Source: JBOFCO01 sp051646105
GTDB lineage: Bacteria; Pseudomonadota; Alphaproteobacteria; Rhodobacterales; Rhodobacteraceae
Assembly: GCA_051646105.1 (NCBI GenBank)
Contig: JBOFCO010000153.1
Span: 1 to 60,019, forward strand
Direction of reading: 5' to 3'
Length of the DNA: 60,019 bases
The notes below the pieces were generated by a model. That model made no database searches. It saw nothing but the letters and a program-made list of their open reading frames with translations, and had not been told where the DNA came from. Shown in pieces: positions 38,915-48,114 of the stretch. Position numbers and translations under genes: made by a program. Numbering within the stretch: the first letter of the stretch is position 1; each line of letters starts with the position of its first letter.

Positions 38915-39805
38915 ATGTCCGTGACCGCACTGAAAACACACGACCGGGCCCCCGCACCGGCAGTCTCAACAGCAAAGGTGCTCCCCATGGCCACGCCGAT
39001 ACGCAAAGGCAAAAGGGCCAGCCGTATCGGCAAGGTGGTGACAGAAAGCATCCTTCCGCCTGTCTTTGTCATTGTGGCCCTTATCGCGGTCTGGCAACTG
39101 GCCCTGTCCGGTGGCGGGGCAGCACTGCCCTCGCCGCTGGAAATCTGGCAGACCAGCGGCGATCTGATCCTGCATCCGTTCTATGTAGCAGGGACGCAGG
39201 ACATGGGACTGGGCTGGCGCGTGCTGACCTCGCTTGAACGGGTCGGGATCGGCTTTGGTCTGGCCGCCATCGTCGGCGTTGCCATCGGTGCCGTCATCGG
39301 GCAATCGGTCTGGCTGATGCGGGGTGTCGATCCGCTGTTTCAGGTTCTGCGTACTGTGCCGCCGCTGGCCTGGCTGCCGATTTCGCTGGCCGCCTTCATG
39401 GACAGCCGCCCCAGCGCGATCTTCGTGATATTCATCACGGCGATCTGGCCCATCATCATCAACACCGCGGCCGGCGTGCGCGCCATCCCGCAGGACTACC
39501 GAAACGTCGCCGCCGTGCTGCGCCTGAATCAGCTGAAGTTCTTCTGGAAGATCATGGTTCCCGCCGCCGCGCCCTATATCTTTTCCGGTCTGCGGATCGG
39601 GGTGGGTCTGGCTTGGCTGGCCATTGTCGCTGCGGAAATGCTGACCGGCGGCGTGGGCATCGGGTTCTTCATCTGGGATGCCTGGAACTCTTCCATGTTG
39701 ACCGACATCTTCGTGGCGCTTCTTTACATCGGCGTCACCGGCTTTGCGCTTGACCGTCTGGTGGCCTTCATCGGTCGTCTGGTCAGCCGCGGCACCATGG
39801 CATGA
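38915..39805 (+). CDS. nrtB: nitrate ABC transporter permease
   Basis: A 296-residue permease with about six membrane helices and a basic N-terminus. The binding-protein-dependent transport motif is seen at FIWDAWNSSMLTDIF and VRAIPQDYRNVAAVLRLNQL. TVPPLAWLPISLAAFMDSRP is typical of NrtB/SsuC-type permeases. It lies 12 bases after nrtA. Confidence 0.95.
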   Translation: MSVTALKTHDRAPAPAVSTAKVLPMATPIRKGKRASRIGKVVTESILPPVFVIVALIAVWQLALSGGGAALPSPLEIWQTSGDLILHPFYVAGTQDMGLGWRVLTSLERVGIGFGLAAIVGVAIGAVIGQSVWLMRGVDPLFQVLRTVPPLAWLPISLAAFMDSRPSAIFVIFITAIWPIIINTAAGVRAIPQDYRNVAAVLRLNQLKFFWKIMVPAAAPYIFSGLRIGVGLAWLAIVAAEMLTGGVGIGFFIWDAWNSSMLTDIFVALLYIGVTGFALDRLVAFIGRLVSRGTMA

Positions 39806-39816
39806 GGGAGAGCGGA

Positions 39817-40617
39817 ATGAGCAGCTATCTGAAAATCGACCGCGTGGTGAAATCTTTTCCCGGTGCCGGAGGACGCGAAAACGTGGTGCTTCAGGACATT
39901 CGCCTGAACATCGAAAAGGGCGAATTCGTTTCCATCATCGGGCATTCGGGATGCGGGAAGTCCACGTTGCTGAACCTGATCGGCGGGCTGACTCTGGTCA
40001 CGACGGGCGCGATCAAGCTGGAGGGGCGCGAAGTGAACGCCCCCGGCCCCGACCGCGCCATCGTGTTCCAGAACCACAGCCTGCTGCCCTGGCTGACGGT
40101 TTATGACAACGTGAAGCTGGCCGTGCAGCAGGTCTTTGGTTCGGGCAAGACGAAAGCAGAGCGTCATGACTGGATCATGGAAAACCTTGATCTTGTGCAG
40201 ATGGCCCATGCTGCCGACAAGCGGCCCGGCGAAATTTCCGGCGGGATGAAGCAGCGGGTCGGCATAGCCCGCGCGCTGGCGATGGAACCGAAAATCCTGT
40301 TGCTGGATGAACCCTTTGGCGCGCTGGATGCGCTGACCCGCGCGCATCTGCAGGATGCGGTGATGGATATCCACGCCCGGCTGAAGAACACCATGATCAT
40401 GATCACCCATGATGTGGACGAGGCCGTGCTGCTGGCCGACCGCATCGTGATGATGACCAACGGTCCGGCGGCCACCATAGGCGAGGTGCTGGAGGTTAGG
40501 CTGGCCCGCCCGCGCGACCGCATCGCGCTGGCATCGCACCCCGATTACGTCCGTGCCCGGGAAGGCGTTCTGCGGTTCCTTTACGAACGTCACCGCTTTG
40601 TCGAAGCGGCGGAGTAG
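39817..40617 (+). CDS. nrtD: nitrate ABC transporter ATP-binding protein
   Basis: A 266-residue ABC ATPase: Walker A GHSGCGKST at 42-50, Q-loop IVFQNHSLLPWL, signature ISGGMKQRVGIARAL, Walker B ILLLDEPFGALD and H-loop ITHDVDEA. It is NrtD-type, lacking the fused NrtA-like regulatory domain of cyanobacterial NrtC. The ATG at 39817 follows GAGGGAGAG. It ends the first transcript segment; a 325-base gap follows. Confidence 0.93.
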   Translation: MSSYLKIDRVVKSFPGAGGRENVVLQDIRLNIEKGEFVSIIGHSGCGKSTLLNLIGGLTLVTTGAIKLEGREVNAPGPDRAIVFQNHSLLPWLTVYDNVKLAVQQVFGSGKTKAERHDWIMENLDLVQMAHAADKRPGEISGGMKQRVGIARALAMEPKILLLDEPFGALDALTRAHLQDAVMDIHARLKNTMIMITHDVDEAVLLADRIVMMTNGPAATIGEVLEVRLARPRDRIALASHPDYVRAREGVLRFLYERHRFVEAAE

Positions 40618-40731
40618 TCCGGGATCGATTCCCCTGGCCGCCAGGTCGGCTTTTGCCGGATCGGTTTCAAAGCCGCCCAAATTTGTGGCAGGTCGACCGA
40701 TCCGGTGACAAATTTCTGTGCCGCAGCAAAC

Positions 40732-40745
40732 ATGCTGCATCGCAG
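40732..40745. promoter_or_regulatory. box shared with the nrtA upstream region
   Basis: ATGCTGCATCGCAG matches 13 of 14 bases of 37378-37391. It overlaps the inverted repeat GCAGCA-AACA-TGCTGC. It ends 54 bases before the first ANTAR-type hairpin, compared with 44 bases before nrtA. Confidence 0.35.
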
Positions 40746-40799
40746 AGAACACGGTCCCTTGTCACCCGGACACGAAGGCAGAAGATGAACCTTGGACAT

Positions 40800-40837
40800 G
40801 GCGCAAGGATGCGTCCTTCCAGCCGCAAGGGCGCGGC
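40800..40837 (+). promoter_or_regulatory. second ANTAR (NasT) RNA target, in the narK leader
   Basis: GGCGC-AAGGAT-GCGTC (40800-40815) and GCCGC-AAGGGC-GCGGC (40822-40837) are two 5-bp hairpins with A1/G4 hexaloops, linked by 6 bases. Downstream, CGCGG/CCGCG can form a competing stem using the 3' arm of the second hairpin, but no U-tract terminator is visible before narK. Confidence 0.7.
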
Positions 40838-40942
40838 GACTCCCGCGAAGATGCAGGGCCAATACCGGACCGGATAGCCGAATTCCTTCAGGAACAGGCG
40901 CACCGCGTTCGCCACCCGTCACGCAAACGCCAGAGAACCGCC

Positions 40943-42157
40943 ATGTCCCACAATCCATCCGCAGCCAACCGCGCCCTCGGGCTTTCAACCGTATCCTTCA
41001 CGATATGCTTCGCCGTCTGGACGATCTTTTCGATCATCGGCCTTCAGATCAAGGAACAGCTTGGCCTGACTGAAACGCAGTTCGGGCTTCTGGTCGGGAT
41101 GCCGATCCTGACAGGTTCATTGATCCGGGTCATTCTTGGTATCTGGACCGACCGACTGGGCGGGCGCGCTGTCTATACCGTCACCATGGTCGCCGCAGCC
41201 GTCGCGACATTCCTGCTGTCCTACGCCGAAACCTATACCCAGTTCCTGATTGCCGCGCTGGGTGTCGGCATCGCTGGCGGCTCTTTTGCCGTTGGCGTCG
41301 CCTATGTCTCGCGTTTCTATCCTGCATCGCGCCAGGGCACCGCCCTCGGTATCTTCGGCGTGGGCAATGTCGGCGCAGCCGTAACCAAATTCGTCGCCCC
41401 CTTTGTGATGGTCGCCTATGGCTGGGAAATGACCGCTCAGGTCTGGGCTGCCGTGCTGCTGCTTGTCGCGGTCGTGTTCTGGTTCGCGTCTGAAGACGAT
41501 CCCGTTCACAGGGCGCGCAAGGCTGGCCAGGCATCAAATCGCAGCTTCGCCTCGGAATTCGCGCCGATGAAAAACGTGCAGGTCTGGCGTTTCTCGCTTT
41601 ACTACTTCTTCGTCTTCGGTGCTTTCGTGGCGCTTGCGCTGTGGTTGCCGCGTTACCTGATCGGCGTCTATGAATTTGACATCAAGACCGCCGGCATGAT
41701 CGGTGCCGCCTATTCGATCCCCGGTTCGATCTTCCGCGCGGTTGGCGGCGCCCTGTCCGACAAGATCGGCGCGCGCAAGGTGATGTACTGGACTTTTGTG
41801 GTTTCCGCCGTCGCTACGGCGATCCTTTCCGTGCCCTCAACCGAAATCATCACGCCTGCCGTGTTCATCGTCACCATCTTTGTCCTTGGCTTCTTCATGG
41901 CCATCGGCAAGGCCGCCGTGTTCAAGCATATCCCGGTCTACTATCCGCAGAACGTAGGTGCCGTGGGCGGTCTGGTCGGCATGATCGGCGGGCTTGGCGG
42001 TTTCGCCCTGCCGCTGCTGTTCGGCTGGCTGAAGGATACGACTGGCGAATGGTCAACCTGCTTCATGGTGCTCTTTGCCATCGTCATCGTGGCATTGGCG
42101 TGGATGCATGTCTCGATCCGCCAGATGGGCCGTCAGCCCGCCCTGCAAACCGCCTGA
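40943..42157 (+). CDS. narK: MFS nitrate/nitrite transporter (NarK/NNP family)
   Basis: A 404-residue transporter with 12 predicted helices. The nitrate signature motifs are GIFGVGNVGAAVTKFVAPF in the fifth helix region and GGLVGMIGGLGGFALPLLFG near the C-terminus. RVILGIWTDRLGGR is the first MFS loop. It imports nitrate and/or exports nitrite. The ATG at 40943 was chosen by homology; its SD is weak, consistent with regulated translation. Named nasA in some relatives. Confidence 0.92.
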   Translation: MSHNPSAANRALGLSTVSFTICFAVWTIFSIIGLQIKEQLGLTETQFGLLVGMPILTGSLIRVILGIWTDRLGGRAVYTVTMVAAAVATFLLSYAETYTQFLIAALGVGIAGGSFAVGVAYVSRFYPASRQGTALGIFGVGNVGAAVTKFVAPFVMVAYGWEMTAQVWAAVLLLVAVVFWFASEDDPVHRARKAGQASNRSFASEFAPMKNVQVWRFSLYYFFVFGAFVALALWLPRYLIGVYEFDIKTAGMIGAAYSIPGSIFRAVGGALSDKIGARKVMYWTFVVSAVATAILSVPSTEIITPAVFIVTIFVLGFFMAIGKAAVFKHIPVYYPQNVGAVGGLVGMIGGLGGFALPLLFGWLKDTTGEWSTCFMVLFAIVIVALAWMHVSIRQMGRQPALQTA

Positions 42158-42167
42158 GCAAGACCTT

Positions 42168-42185
42168 CCCGCGCCCCGGCGCGGG
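42168..42185. other. strong hairpin between narK and nirB
   Basis: CCCGCGCC-CC-GGCGCGGG, an 8-bp perfect stem without a following T-run. Possible mRNA stabiliser or processing element between the genes. Confidence 0.5.
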
Positions 42186-42213
42186 AGGACCCGCCACCAG
42201 AGGGAATGAACGA

Positions 42214-44643
42214 ATGAAACAGAAGCTAGTCGTTATCGGCGCCGGGATGGCATCGGGACGGATGCTGGAGCATCTGTTCGAGGCTGCCCCCGACCGCTTC
42301 GAGGTGACGCTGTTCAACGGCGAGCCGCGCGGCAACTACAACCGCCTGATGCTGTCGCCGGTGCTGTCGGGCGAAAAGACCTATGAGCAGATCGTCACCC
42401 ATGACGACGACTGGTATCAGGCACAGGGCGTGACCTGCCGCTTTGGCGAACAGATCACAAGGATCGATCGCGCCCGGAAGGTTGTGATCAGCAAGGGTGG
42501 CGAAACCCCCTATGACCGGCTGGTGATCGCCACCGGGTCGGCCCCGTTCATTATCCCGGTATCCGGCAAGGACCTGCCCGGCGTCGTCACCTACCGCGAT
42601 CTGGAAGACACCAACGCGATGATCGCCGCATCGAAACCCGGTGCCAAGGCGGTGGTGATCGGTGGCGGTCTGCTGGGGCTGGAAGCAGCGGCGGGTATGG
42701 CCGCGCGCGGGGCAGAGGTGACGGTGATCCATCTGATGGGGCATCTGATGGAACGCCAGCTGGATCCGTCAGCGGGCTATCTGCTGCAAAAGGATCTGGA
42801 ACGGCGCGGCATCCACGTGCATTGCAAGGGGGCGACCAAAGCTATCCTGGGCAATGACCGGGTCGAGGCCGTGGCACTGGAAGACGGCACCATCTATGGC
42901 GCCGATCTTGTCTGCATGGCTGTCGGCATCCGGCCCGAGGTGCGCCTGGCCACCGACGCGCATCTGGAAATCGGGCGCGGCATCGCGGTGAACGACCAGA
43001 TGCAGACATCCGACCCGTCGATTTTTGCGCTGGGTGAATGTGTTGAGCATAACAACCAGCTTTTCGGTCTTGTGGCACCGCTTTACGATCAGGCCAAAGT
43101 GCTGGCGGCAACGCTTGCGGGTGCCGATGCCGCCTTCCAGCCGGTGCAGACCGCGACCAAGCTGAAGGTGACGGGCGTGGACCTGTTCAGCGCCGGTGAC
43201 TTCGCCGATGCGCCGGGGCGCGAGGATATCGTGTTCCGCGATCCGGGGCGCGGCGTCTACAAGCGGCTGATCCTTGAAGGTGAAAAGCTGATCGGCGCGG
43301 TGATGTACGGCGATACCGGCGACGGTGCCTGGTTTTTTGATCTGATCAAGACCGGCAAGGATGTTTCGGGGATGCGCGACACACTGATCTTTGGTCCCGC
43401 TTATCAGGGGGGGGCAACAGCGGACCCTTTGGCAGCCGTTGCAGCCTTGCCGCCTGAGGCGGAAATCTGTGGTTGCAACGGCGTTTGCAAAGGAAAGATC
43501 GTTCAGGCCATCGAAGGCGGCGCCACCACGCTGGATGCGGTGCGGTCGCTGACCAAGGCGTCGTCAAGCTGTGGCACCTGCACGGGGCTGGTGGAACAGG
43601 TCATGGCGCTGACGCTTGGCGACAGCTTTACCGCCAATGCCAACCCGCCGATGTGCAAATGCACCGATCACACGCATGAGGACGTCCGTCGCCTCATCAA
43701 GGCGCAGGGGCTGAAATCCATTCCCGCCGTCATGCAGGAACTGGGCTGGAAAACCGTAGGCGGCTGCGCGTCCTGCCGCCCGGCGCTGAACTATTACCTG
43801 CTGTCGGACTGGCCGCTGGAGTATGCCGATGACCGCCAGTCACGTTTTGTCAACGAACGCAACCACGCCAATATCCAGAAGGACGGCAGCTATACCGTCG
43901 TGCCGCGCATGTGGGGTGGCCTTACAACCCCGGACGAACTGCGCGCCATCGCCGATGCCGCCGAGAAATATTCGGTGCCGATGGTCAAGGTCACGGGCGG
44001 CCAGCGTATCGACCTTGTAGGGGTGCAAAAGGCCGACCTGCCGCATATCTGGGCCGATCTGAACGCTGCCGGCATGGTTTCAGGCCATGCCTATTCAAAG
44101 GGTCTGCGCACGGTAAAAACCTGCATCGGATCGCAGTTCTGCCGCTTTGGCACACAGGATTCGACCGGGCTTGGCGTCAGGCTGGAAAAGCTGCTGTGGG
44201 GGTCGTGGACTCCCGCGAAGGTCAAGCTGGGCGTGTCGGGCTGCCCGCGCAACTGTGCCGAGGCCACCTGCAAAGATATCGGCGTGGTCTGTGTCGACAG
44301 CGGCTATCAGATCAGCGTTGCCGGGGCAGCGGGCATGGATGTGAAGGAAACCGAGCTTCTTTGCACCGTCACGACCGAAGATGAGGCGATGGAGGTGATC
44401 GCCGCCTTCGTGCAGCTTTACCGGGAAAACAGCCGCTATCTGCACCGCATCTACAAATGGGTGGCCAGGGTGGGGCTGGACTGGTGCAAGGACCAGATCG
44501 CCGATGCGGACAACCGCCGCGCCCTTTACGACCGTTTCATGGTCAGCCAGTCGGTTTATCAGCACGATCCCTGGGCAGAACATGCCGCCCGCCCCACCGA
44601 CTGGGCACCTGTTGCAGACCTTACGCTGAGGGCCGCCGAATGA
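42214..44643 (+). CDS. nirB: assimilatory nitrite reductase large subunit
   Basis: Reduces nitrite to ammonium with siroheme and FAD. The 809-residue protein has an FAD/NAD domain (KLVVIGAGMASGRMLEHL; VVIGGGLLGLEAAAGMAARG). BFD-like [2Fe-2S] motifs follow (EICGCNGVCKGKIVQAI, SSCGTCTGLVEQV, and CASCRPALNYY). The siroheme/[4Fe-4S] half contains TCIGSQFCRFGTQDS and GVSGCPRNCAEATCKD. Slightly shorter than E. coli NirB. It overlaps nirD by 4 bases. Confidence 0.96.
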   Translation: MKQKLVVIGAGMASGRMLEHLFEAAPDRFEVTLFNGEPRGNYNRLMLSPVLSGEKTYEQIVTHDDDWYQAQGVTCRFGEQITRIDRARKVVISKGGETPYDRLVIATGSAPFIIPVSGKDLPGVVTYRDLEDTNAMIAASKPGAKAVVIGGGLLGLEAAAGMAARGAEVTVIHLMGHLMERQLDPSAGYLLQKDLERRGIHVHCKGATKAILGNDRVEAVALEDGTIYGADLVCMAVGIRPEVRLATDAHLEIGRGIAVNDQMQTSDPSIFALGECVEHNNQLFGLVAPLYDQAKVLAATLAGADAAFQPVQTATKLKVTGVDLFSAGDFADAPGREDIVFRDPGRGVYKRLILEGEKLIGAVMYGDTGDGAWFFDLIKTGKDVSGMRDTLIFGPAYQGGATADPLAAVAALPPEAEICGCNGVCKGKIVQAIEGGATTLDAVRSLTKASSSCGTCTGLVEQVMALTLGDSFTANANPPMCKCTDHTHEDVRRLIKAQGLKSIPAVMQELGWKTVGGCASCRPALNYYLLSDWPLEYADDRQSRFVNERNHANIQKDGSYTVVPRMWGGLTTPDELRAIADAAEKYSVPMVKVTGGQRIDLVGVQKADLPHIWADLNAAGMVSGHAYSKGLRTVKTCIGSQFCRFGTQDSTGLGVRLEKLLWGSWTPAKVKLGVSGCPRNCAEATCKDIGVVCVDSGYQISVAGAAGMDVKETELLCTVTTEDEAMEVIAAFVQLYRENSRYLHRIYKWVARVGLDWCKDQIADADNRRALYDRFMVSQSVYQHDPWAEHAARPTDWAPVADLTLRAAE

Positions 44644-44975
44644 CGCGCTATATCGATATCGCCGCCTTGGACGACATTCCCCGTCAGGGTGCGCGGGTAG
44701 TGAAAACACCGATGGGCTGCGTGGCGGTATTCCGCACGGCCGACGATCAGGTTTTCGCCCTGGAAGATCGCTGCCCCCACAAGGGCGGCCCGCTGAGCGA
44801 GGGGATCGTACACGGCACATCTGTCACATGCCCCCTGCATGGCTGGGTGTTCGACATGAAGACCGGAATGGCGCAGGGCACGGACGAAGGATCGGTGCGC
44901 ACCTTCGCCGCCCGGGCCGAAGCGGGCCGCGTGCTGCTGGATGCCCACTTTCTGGCACGGCGCAGCGCAGCATGA
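44640..44975 (+). CDS. nirD: nitrite reductase small subunit (Rieske-type)
   Basis: A 111-residue Rieske ferredoxin-like protein. The cluster ligands are in EDRCPHKGGPLSEG and SVTCPLHGWVFDM (CxH...CxxH), so it should bind [2Fe-2S], unlike E. coli NirD, which lacks these. It may pass electrons to NirB or NasA, as NasG does in Paracoccus. Overlaps both nirB and nasA by 4 bases. Confidence 0.92.
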   Translation: MTRYIDIAALDDIPRQGARVVKTPMGCVAVFRTADDQVFALEDRCPHKGGPLSEGIVHGTSVTCPLHGWVFDMKTGMAQGTDEGSVRTFAARAEAGRVLLDAHFLARRSAA

Positions 44976-47590
44976 CCCCGCCCGCCACCATCCGCACGAC
45001 CTGCCCCTATTGCGGCGTGGGCTGCGGGGTGCTGGCGACGCCCGACGGCAACGGCGGCGTGGCGATCGCGGGCGACCCGGATCATCCGGCCAACCGGGGC
45101 AGGCTCTGCGTCAAGGGCGCGGCACTGGGGGAAACCGTTTCGACGGCCGGGCGGCTTGCCGAACCGCGTATCAACGGCGCTGCGGCAGGCTGGGACAATG
45201 CGCTTGACCTGATCGCCGCGCGGTTCCGGGACAGCATCGCGGAACACGGCCCGGATTCTGTGGCGCTCTATGTTTCGGGCCAGTTGCTGACCGAAGATTA
45301 TTACGTTGCGAACAAGCTGATGAAAGGCTTCATCGGCACGGCCAACATAGATACCAACTCCCGGCTGTGCATGGCGTCTTCGGTCGCGGGGCACAGGCGG
45401 GCCTTCGGCACCGATACCGTTCCCGGCCAGTACGAGGATCTTGAGGAAGCCGATCTTGTGGTGCTGGTCGGATCGAACCTGGCCTGGTGCCATCCGGTGC
45501 TGTTCCAGCGGCTGATGGCGGCCAAGGCCGCGCGCCCGGCGATGAAGATCGTTGTGATCGATCCGCGCCGCACCGCCACCTGCGAAGGGGCCGACATGCA
45601 TCTGGCACTTGCGCCGGGGGCCGACGCGCATCTGTTCAACCTGATGCTCTGCCATCTGGCCGATACCGGCGGGCTTGACGATGCCTTTCTTGGCAACGTC
45701 ACAGGGCTTGATGCGGCACTGGCGGCGGCGCGGACCAGCACAACGGAAGCCACCGGGCTTTCCGGGCCGGAGCTTTCCCGTTTTCTCGACCTCTGGTCGG
45801 GGACGCAAAGGGTTGTCACCGTCTATTCGCAGGGCATCAACCAGTCTGACAGCGGCAGCGACAAGGTGAATGCGATCATCAACTGCCATCTGGCGACGGG
45901 CCGGATCGGCCGCCCCGGCATGGGCCCGTTCAGCGTGACGGGCCAGCCCAATGCCATGGGCGGGCGAGAGGTCGGCGGGCTGGCCAACATGCTCGCCTGC
46001 CACCTGGATATCGAAAACCCCACGCATCGCGCCGCCGTTCAGGGGTTCTGGGCCAGCCCGACCATGGCCGACAGATCGGGCCTGAAGGCGGTGAACATGT
46101 TCCGCGCGGTCGAGGAAGGCCGCATCAAGGCGCTGTGGATCCTGCACACCAATCCCGCAGCGACCATGCCCGATGCCGACCGCGTGAGGCGCGCGATCGC
46201 GGGCTGCGATTTCGTCGCGGTCAGCGACATCTGGGCGGATACCGATACCGCCCGTTTGGCGCATGTCCTGCTGCCCGCCGCAGGCTGGGGCGAAAAGGAC
46301 GGCACCGTTACAAATTCGGAACGGCTTATCAGCCGCCAAAGACCATTTCTGCCCGCCCCCGGTCAGGCCCGGCCCGACTGGTGGGCGCTGGCGCAGGTCG
46401 CGCAGCGCATGGGATTTGCAGGCTTCGGCTGGAACAGCCCAGCCGACATCTTTCGTGAATATGCCGAACTGTCCGGCGTCGCGGCGGACCAGGGCAGCGA
46501 TTTCGATATTTCGGGCCTGGCGGTTGTCGACTATGCGACCCTGGCCCCCGTGCACTGGCCACAAGGTTCAGGTCCGGGCGCGCGCAAGGCAGGCCGTTTC
46601 TTTGCCGACGGGCGCTTTCATACGCCGGACGGCAAGGGCCGCATGATCCCTGTCACCGCCCGCCTCCCCGCAGCAGTGACCCATGAACATCCGTTCCGGC
46701 TGAACACAGGTCGCGTACGGGATCAATGGCACACAATGACCCGCACCGGCATGGCCCCCCGCCTGTCGCAGCATCTGGCGGAACCCTATCTGGAAATACA
46801 CCCCGGCGATGCCGCGCGGCTGGGTCTTGCCCCCGCCACGCTGGCAGAAGTGACAAGCCCGCAGGGCCGCGCCATCCTGCGGGTGATGGTGTCGGACCGT
46901 GTCGCCCCCGGCCATCCCTTCGCCCCGATGCACTGGACGGGAGAGACCGCACCTACGGGCCGGGTCGATGCGCTGGTGGCGGCGCTGGTCGATCCGGTAT
47001 CGGGCCAGCCCGCCAGCAAGTCGACTGCCGTTTCCATCGCGCCCTTTGCCGCTGCATGGTACGGCTTTGCCATTGCCCGCGCCGACCTGCGCCCGGATTG
47101 CGACTACTGGGCCAAGGCGGCGATCCGGGGCGGCGTGCAGGTGGAGCTTGCGGGCAGCGAGGAGCCGCAGGATTGGGTCGACTGGGCGGCCCGTCTGTTC
47201 GGAACAGACGAGACCCCTATGCAAATCCGCGACCGCGTGCGCGGTGTGCACCGGCTGGCCTTTTTCCATGACGGCAGTCTGGATGCCGCATTGTTCGTGG
47301 CCCGTGAACCTGTCCTGCTGGCACGCAACCACATCGGCACGCTGCTGGGCGGGCAGGATCAGGCGCCGCTTGCGGGGCAACCCGGTTCAGACCGGCCCGA
47401 CCCCGGCCCCGCCGTCTGCGCCTGCCTGAATGTCGGGCTGAACACGATCATCCGCGCCATCGCAGAAGAGGGTGCGGTATCGGTGGCGGAATTGGGCAAG
47501 GCGTTGGGCGCAGGCACAAATTGCGGGTCCTGCCGGCCGGAACTTGCGGCGCTGGTCGCCCGCCACCTGCCCCGTGTCGCTGCGGAATAG
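44972..47590 (+). CDS. nasA: assimilatory nitrate reductase catalytic subunit
   Basis: Reduces nitrate to nitrite with Mo-bis-MGD and iron-sulfur clusters. The 872-residue cytoplasmic protein has the N-terminal [4Fe-4S] motif TCPYCGVGCGV. Molybdopterin-domain segments include NSRLCMASSVAGHRRAFG, GSNLAWCHPV and GQPNAMGGREVGGL. A C-terminal BFD-like [2Fe-2S] domain (VCACLNVGLNTIIRAIAEEG, GTNCGSCRPEL) is also present. No Tat signal. Called nasC in Paracoccus nomenclature. Last gene of the cluster. Confidence 0.95.
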   Translation: MTPPATIRTTCPYCGVGCGVLATPDGNGGVAIAGDPDHPANRGRLCVKGAALGETVSTAGRLAEPRINGAAAGWDNALDLIAARFRDSIAEHGPDSVALYVSGQLLTEDYYVANKLMKGFIGTANIDTNSRLCMASSVAGHRRAFGTDTVPGQYEDLEEADLVVLVGSNLAWCHPVLFQRLMAAKAARPAMKIVVIDPRRTATCEGADMHLALAPGADAHLFNLMLCHLADTGGLDDAFLGNVTGLDAALAAARTSTTEATGLSGPELSRFLDLWSGTQRVVTVYSQGINQSDSGSDKVNAIINCHLATGRIGRPGMGPFSVTGQPNAMGGREVGGLANMLACHLDIENPTHRAAVQGFWASPTMADRSGLKAVNMFRAVEEGRIKALWILHTNPAATMPDADRVRRAIAGCDFVAVSDIWADTDTARLAHVLLPAAGWGEKDGTVTNSERLISRQRPFLPAPGQARPDWWALAQVAQRMGFAGFGWNSPADIFREYAELSGVAADQGSDFDISGLAVVDYATLAPVHWPQGSGPGARKAGRFFADGRFHTPDGKGRMIPVTARLPAAVTHEHPFRLNTGRVRDQWHTMTRTGMAPRLSQHLAEPYLEIHPGDAARLGLAPATLAEVTSPQGRAILRVMVSDRVAPGHPFAPMHWTGETAPTGRVDALVAALVDPVSGQPASKSTAVSIAPFAAAWYGFAIARADLRPDCDYWAKAAIRGGVQVELAGSEEPQDWVDWAARLFGTDETPMQIRDRVRGVHRLAFFHDGSLDAALFVAREPVLLARNHIGTLLGGQDQAPLAGQPGSDRPDPGPAVCACLNVGLNTIIRAIAEEGAVSVAELGKALGAGTNCGSCRPELAALVARHLPRVAAE

Positions 47591-47606
47591 CCAGATCGGC
47601 CCCTGC

Positions 47607-48092
47607 TCAGCCCCTGCGCGGCGGTTTTCCGGATGGCTTTCCCACAGCTTGCGGTTTCGCGCCTTTGCCGACCGCAGGTTTCCGCTTCGGTGATGCAGCC
47701 GCGCGGGGGGCAGAGGCAGGTTCTGCCAAGCCCTCAGCCGAACCGGATTCATCATCGAAAAACGGCGTAACCTGCGCAACGATCACCGCATTTTCGGCCA
47801 GCGCGCGATCCATCAGCGCGCGTTCATCGGCCTCGATCTCATGGCCCTGGGCCAGACGTTCTTCAAGCGTGCCGTAGCCTGTGATGTCCAGGGGCGCGAC
47901 GCCCGCCTGTTTCAGCACCACTACGGTTTCGCGCACGGCTTCCTCTTCATCCACCCCCGAGGCAAAGCAAATCATCGCCGCACCGGTCGCGCCCTTTGGC
48001 AGACCGTCATCCGGTGCGCGCCCAAGTTCGACCAGCAGGGTATAGACCTGCTGCGGGCGCTTTGGCTTGGCTGATTTTACGGGCTCGGTCAT
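47607..48092 (-). CDS. conserved hypothetical protein with basic C-terminal tail
   Basis: A 161-residue protein. An ordered N-terminal domain (QVYTLLVELGRAPDDGLPKG, ICFASGVDEEEAVRETVVVL) and GYGTLEERLAQGHEI are followed by a low-complexity Ala/Pro/Lys tail, possibly for nucleic-acid contact. No named family. The ATG at 48092 is preferred to a longer frame. Convergent with nasA (16-base gap). Confidence 0.7.
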   Translation of the reverse strand: MTEPVKSAKPKRPQQVYTLLVELGRAPDDGLPKGATGAAMICFASGVDEEEAVRETVVVLKQAGVAPLDITGYGTLEERLAQGHEIEADERALMDRALAENAVIVAQVTPFFDDESGSAEGLAEPASAPRAAASPKRKPAVGKGAKPQAVGKPSGKPPRRG

Positions 48093-48114
48093 CGCGCGCG
48101 ATCCTTGCGGTGCT

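Larger units (their letters stand above)
40618..40942. other. 325-base leader region between nrtD and narK
   Basis: No gene is apparent. It holds a CCTGG-CCG-CCAGG hairpin near 40635, the box ATGCTGCATCGCAG (40732-40745) shared with the nrtA upstream region, and two ANTAR-type hairpins (40800-40837). It therefore looks like a second regulated promoter/leader within the nitrate cluster. Confidence 0.5.

Noticed and set aside
40618..40645. Sequence resembling the 3' half of tRNA-Ala (GGATCGATTCCCC-TGGC) after nrtD, possible attachment-site remnant
   Set aside because: The match is short and imperfect, the T-loop sequence is common, and no integrase or second boundary repeat was seen, so an island flanked by tRNA-Ala is not supported.
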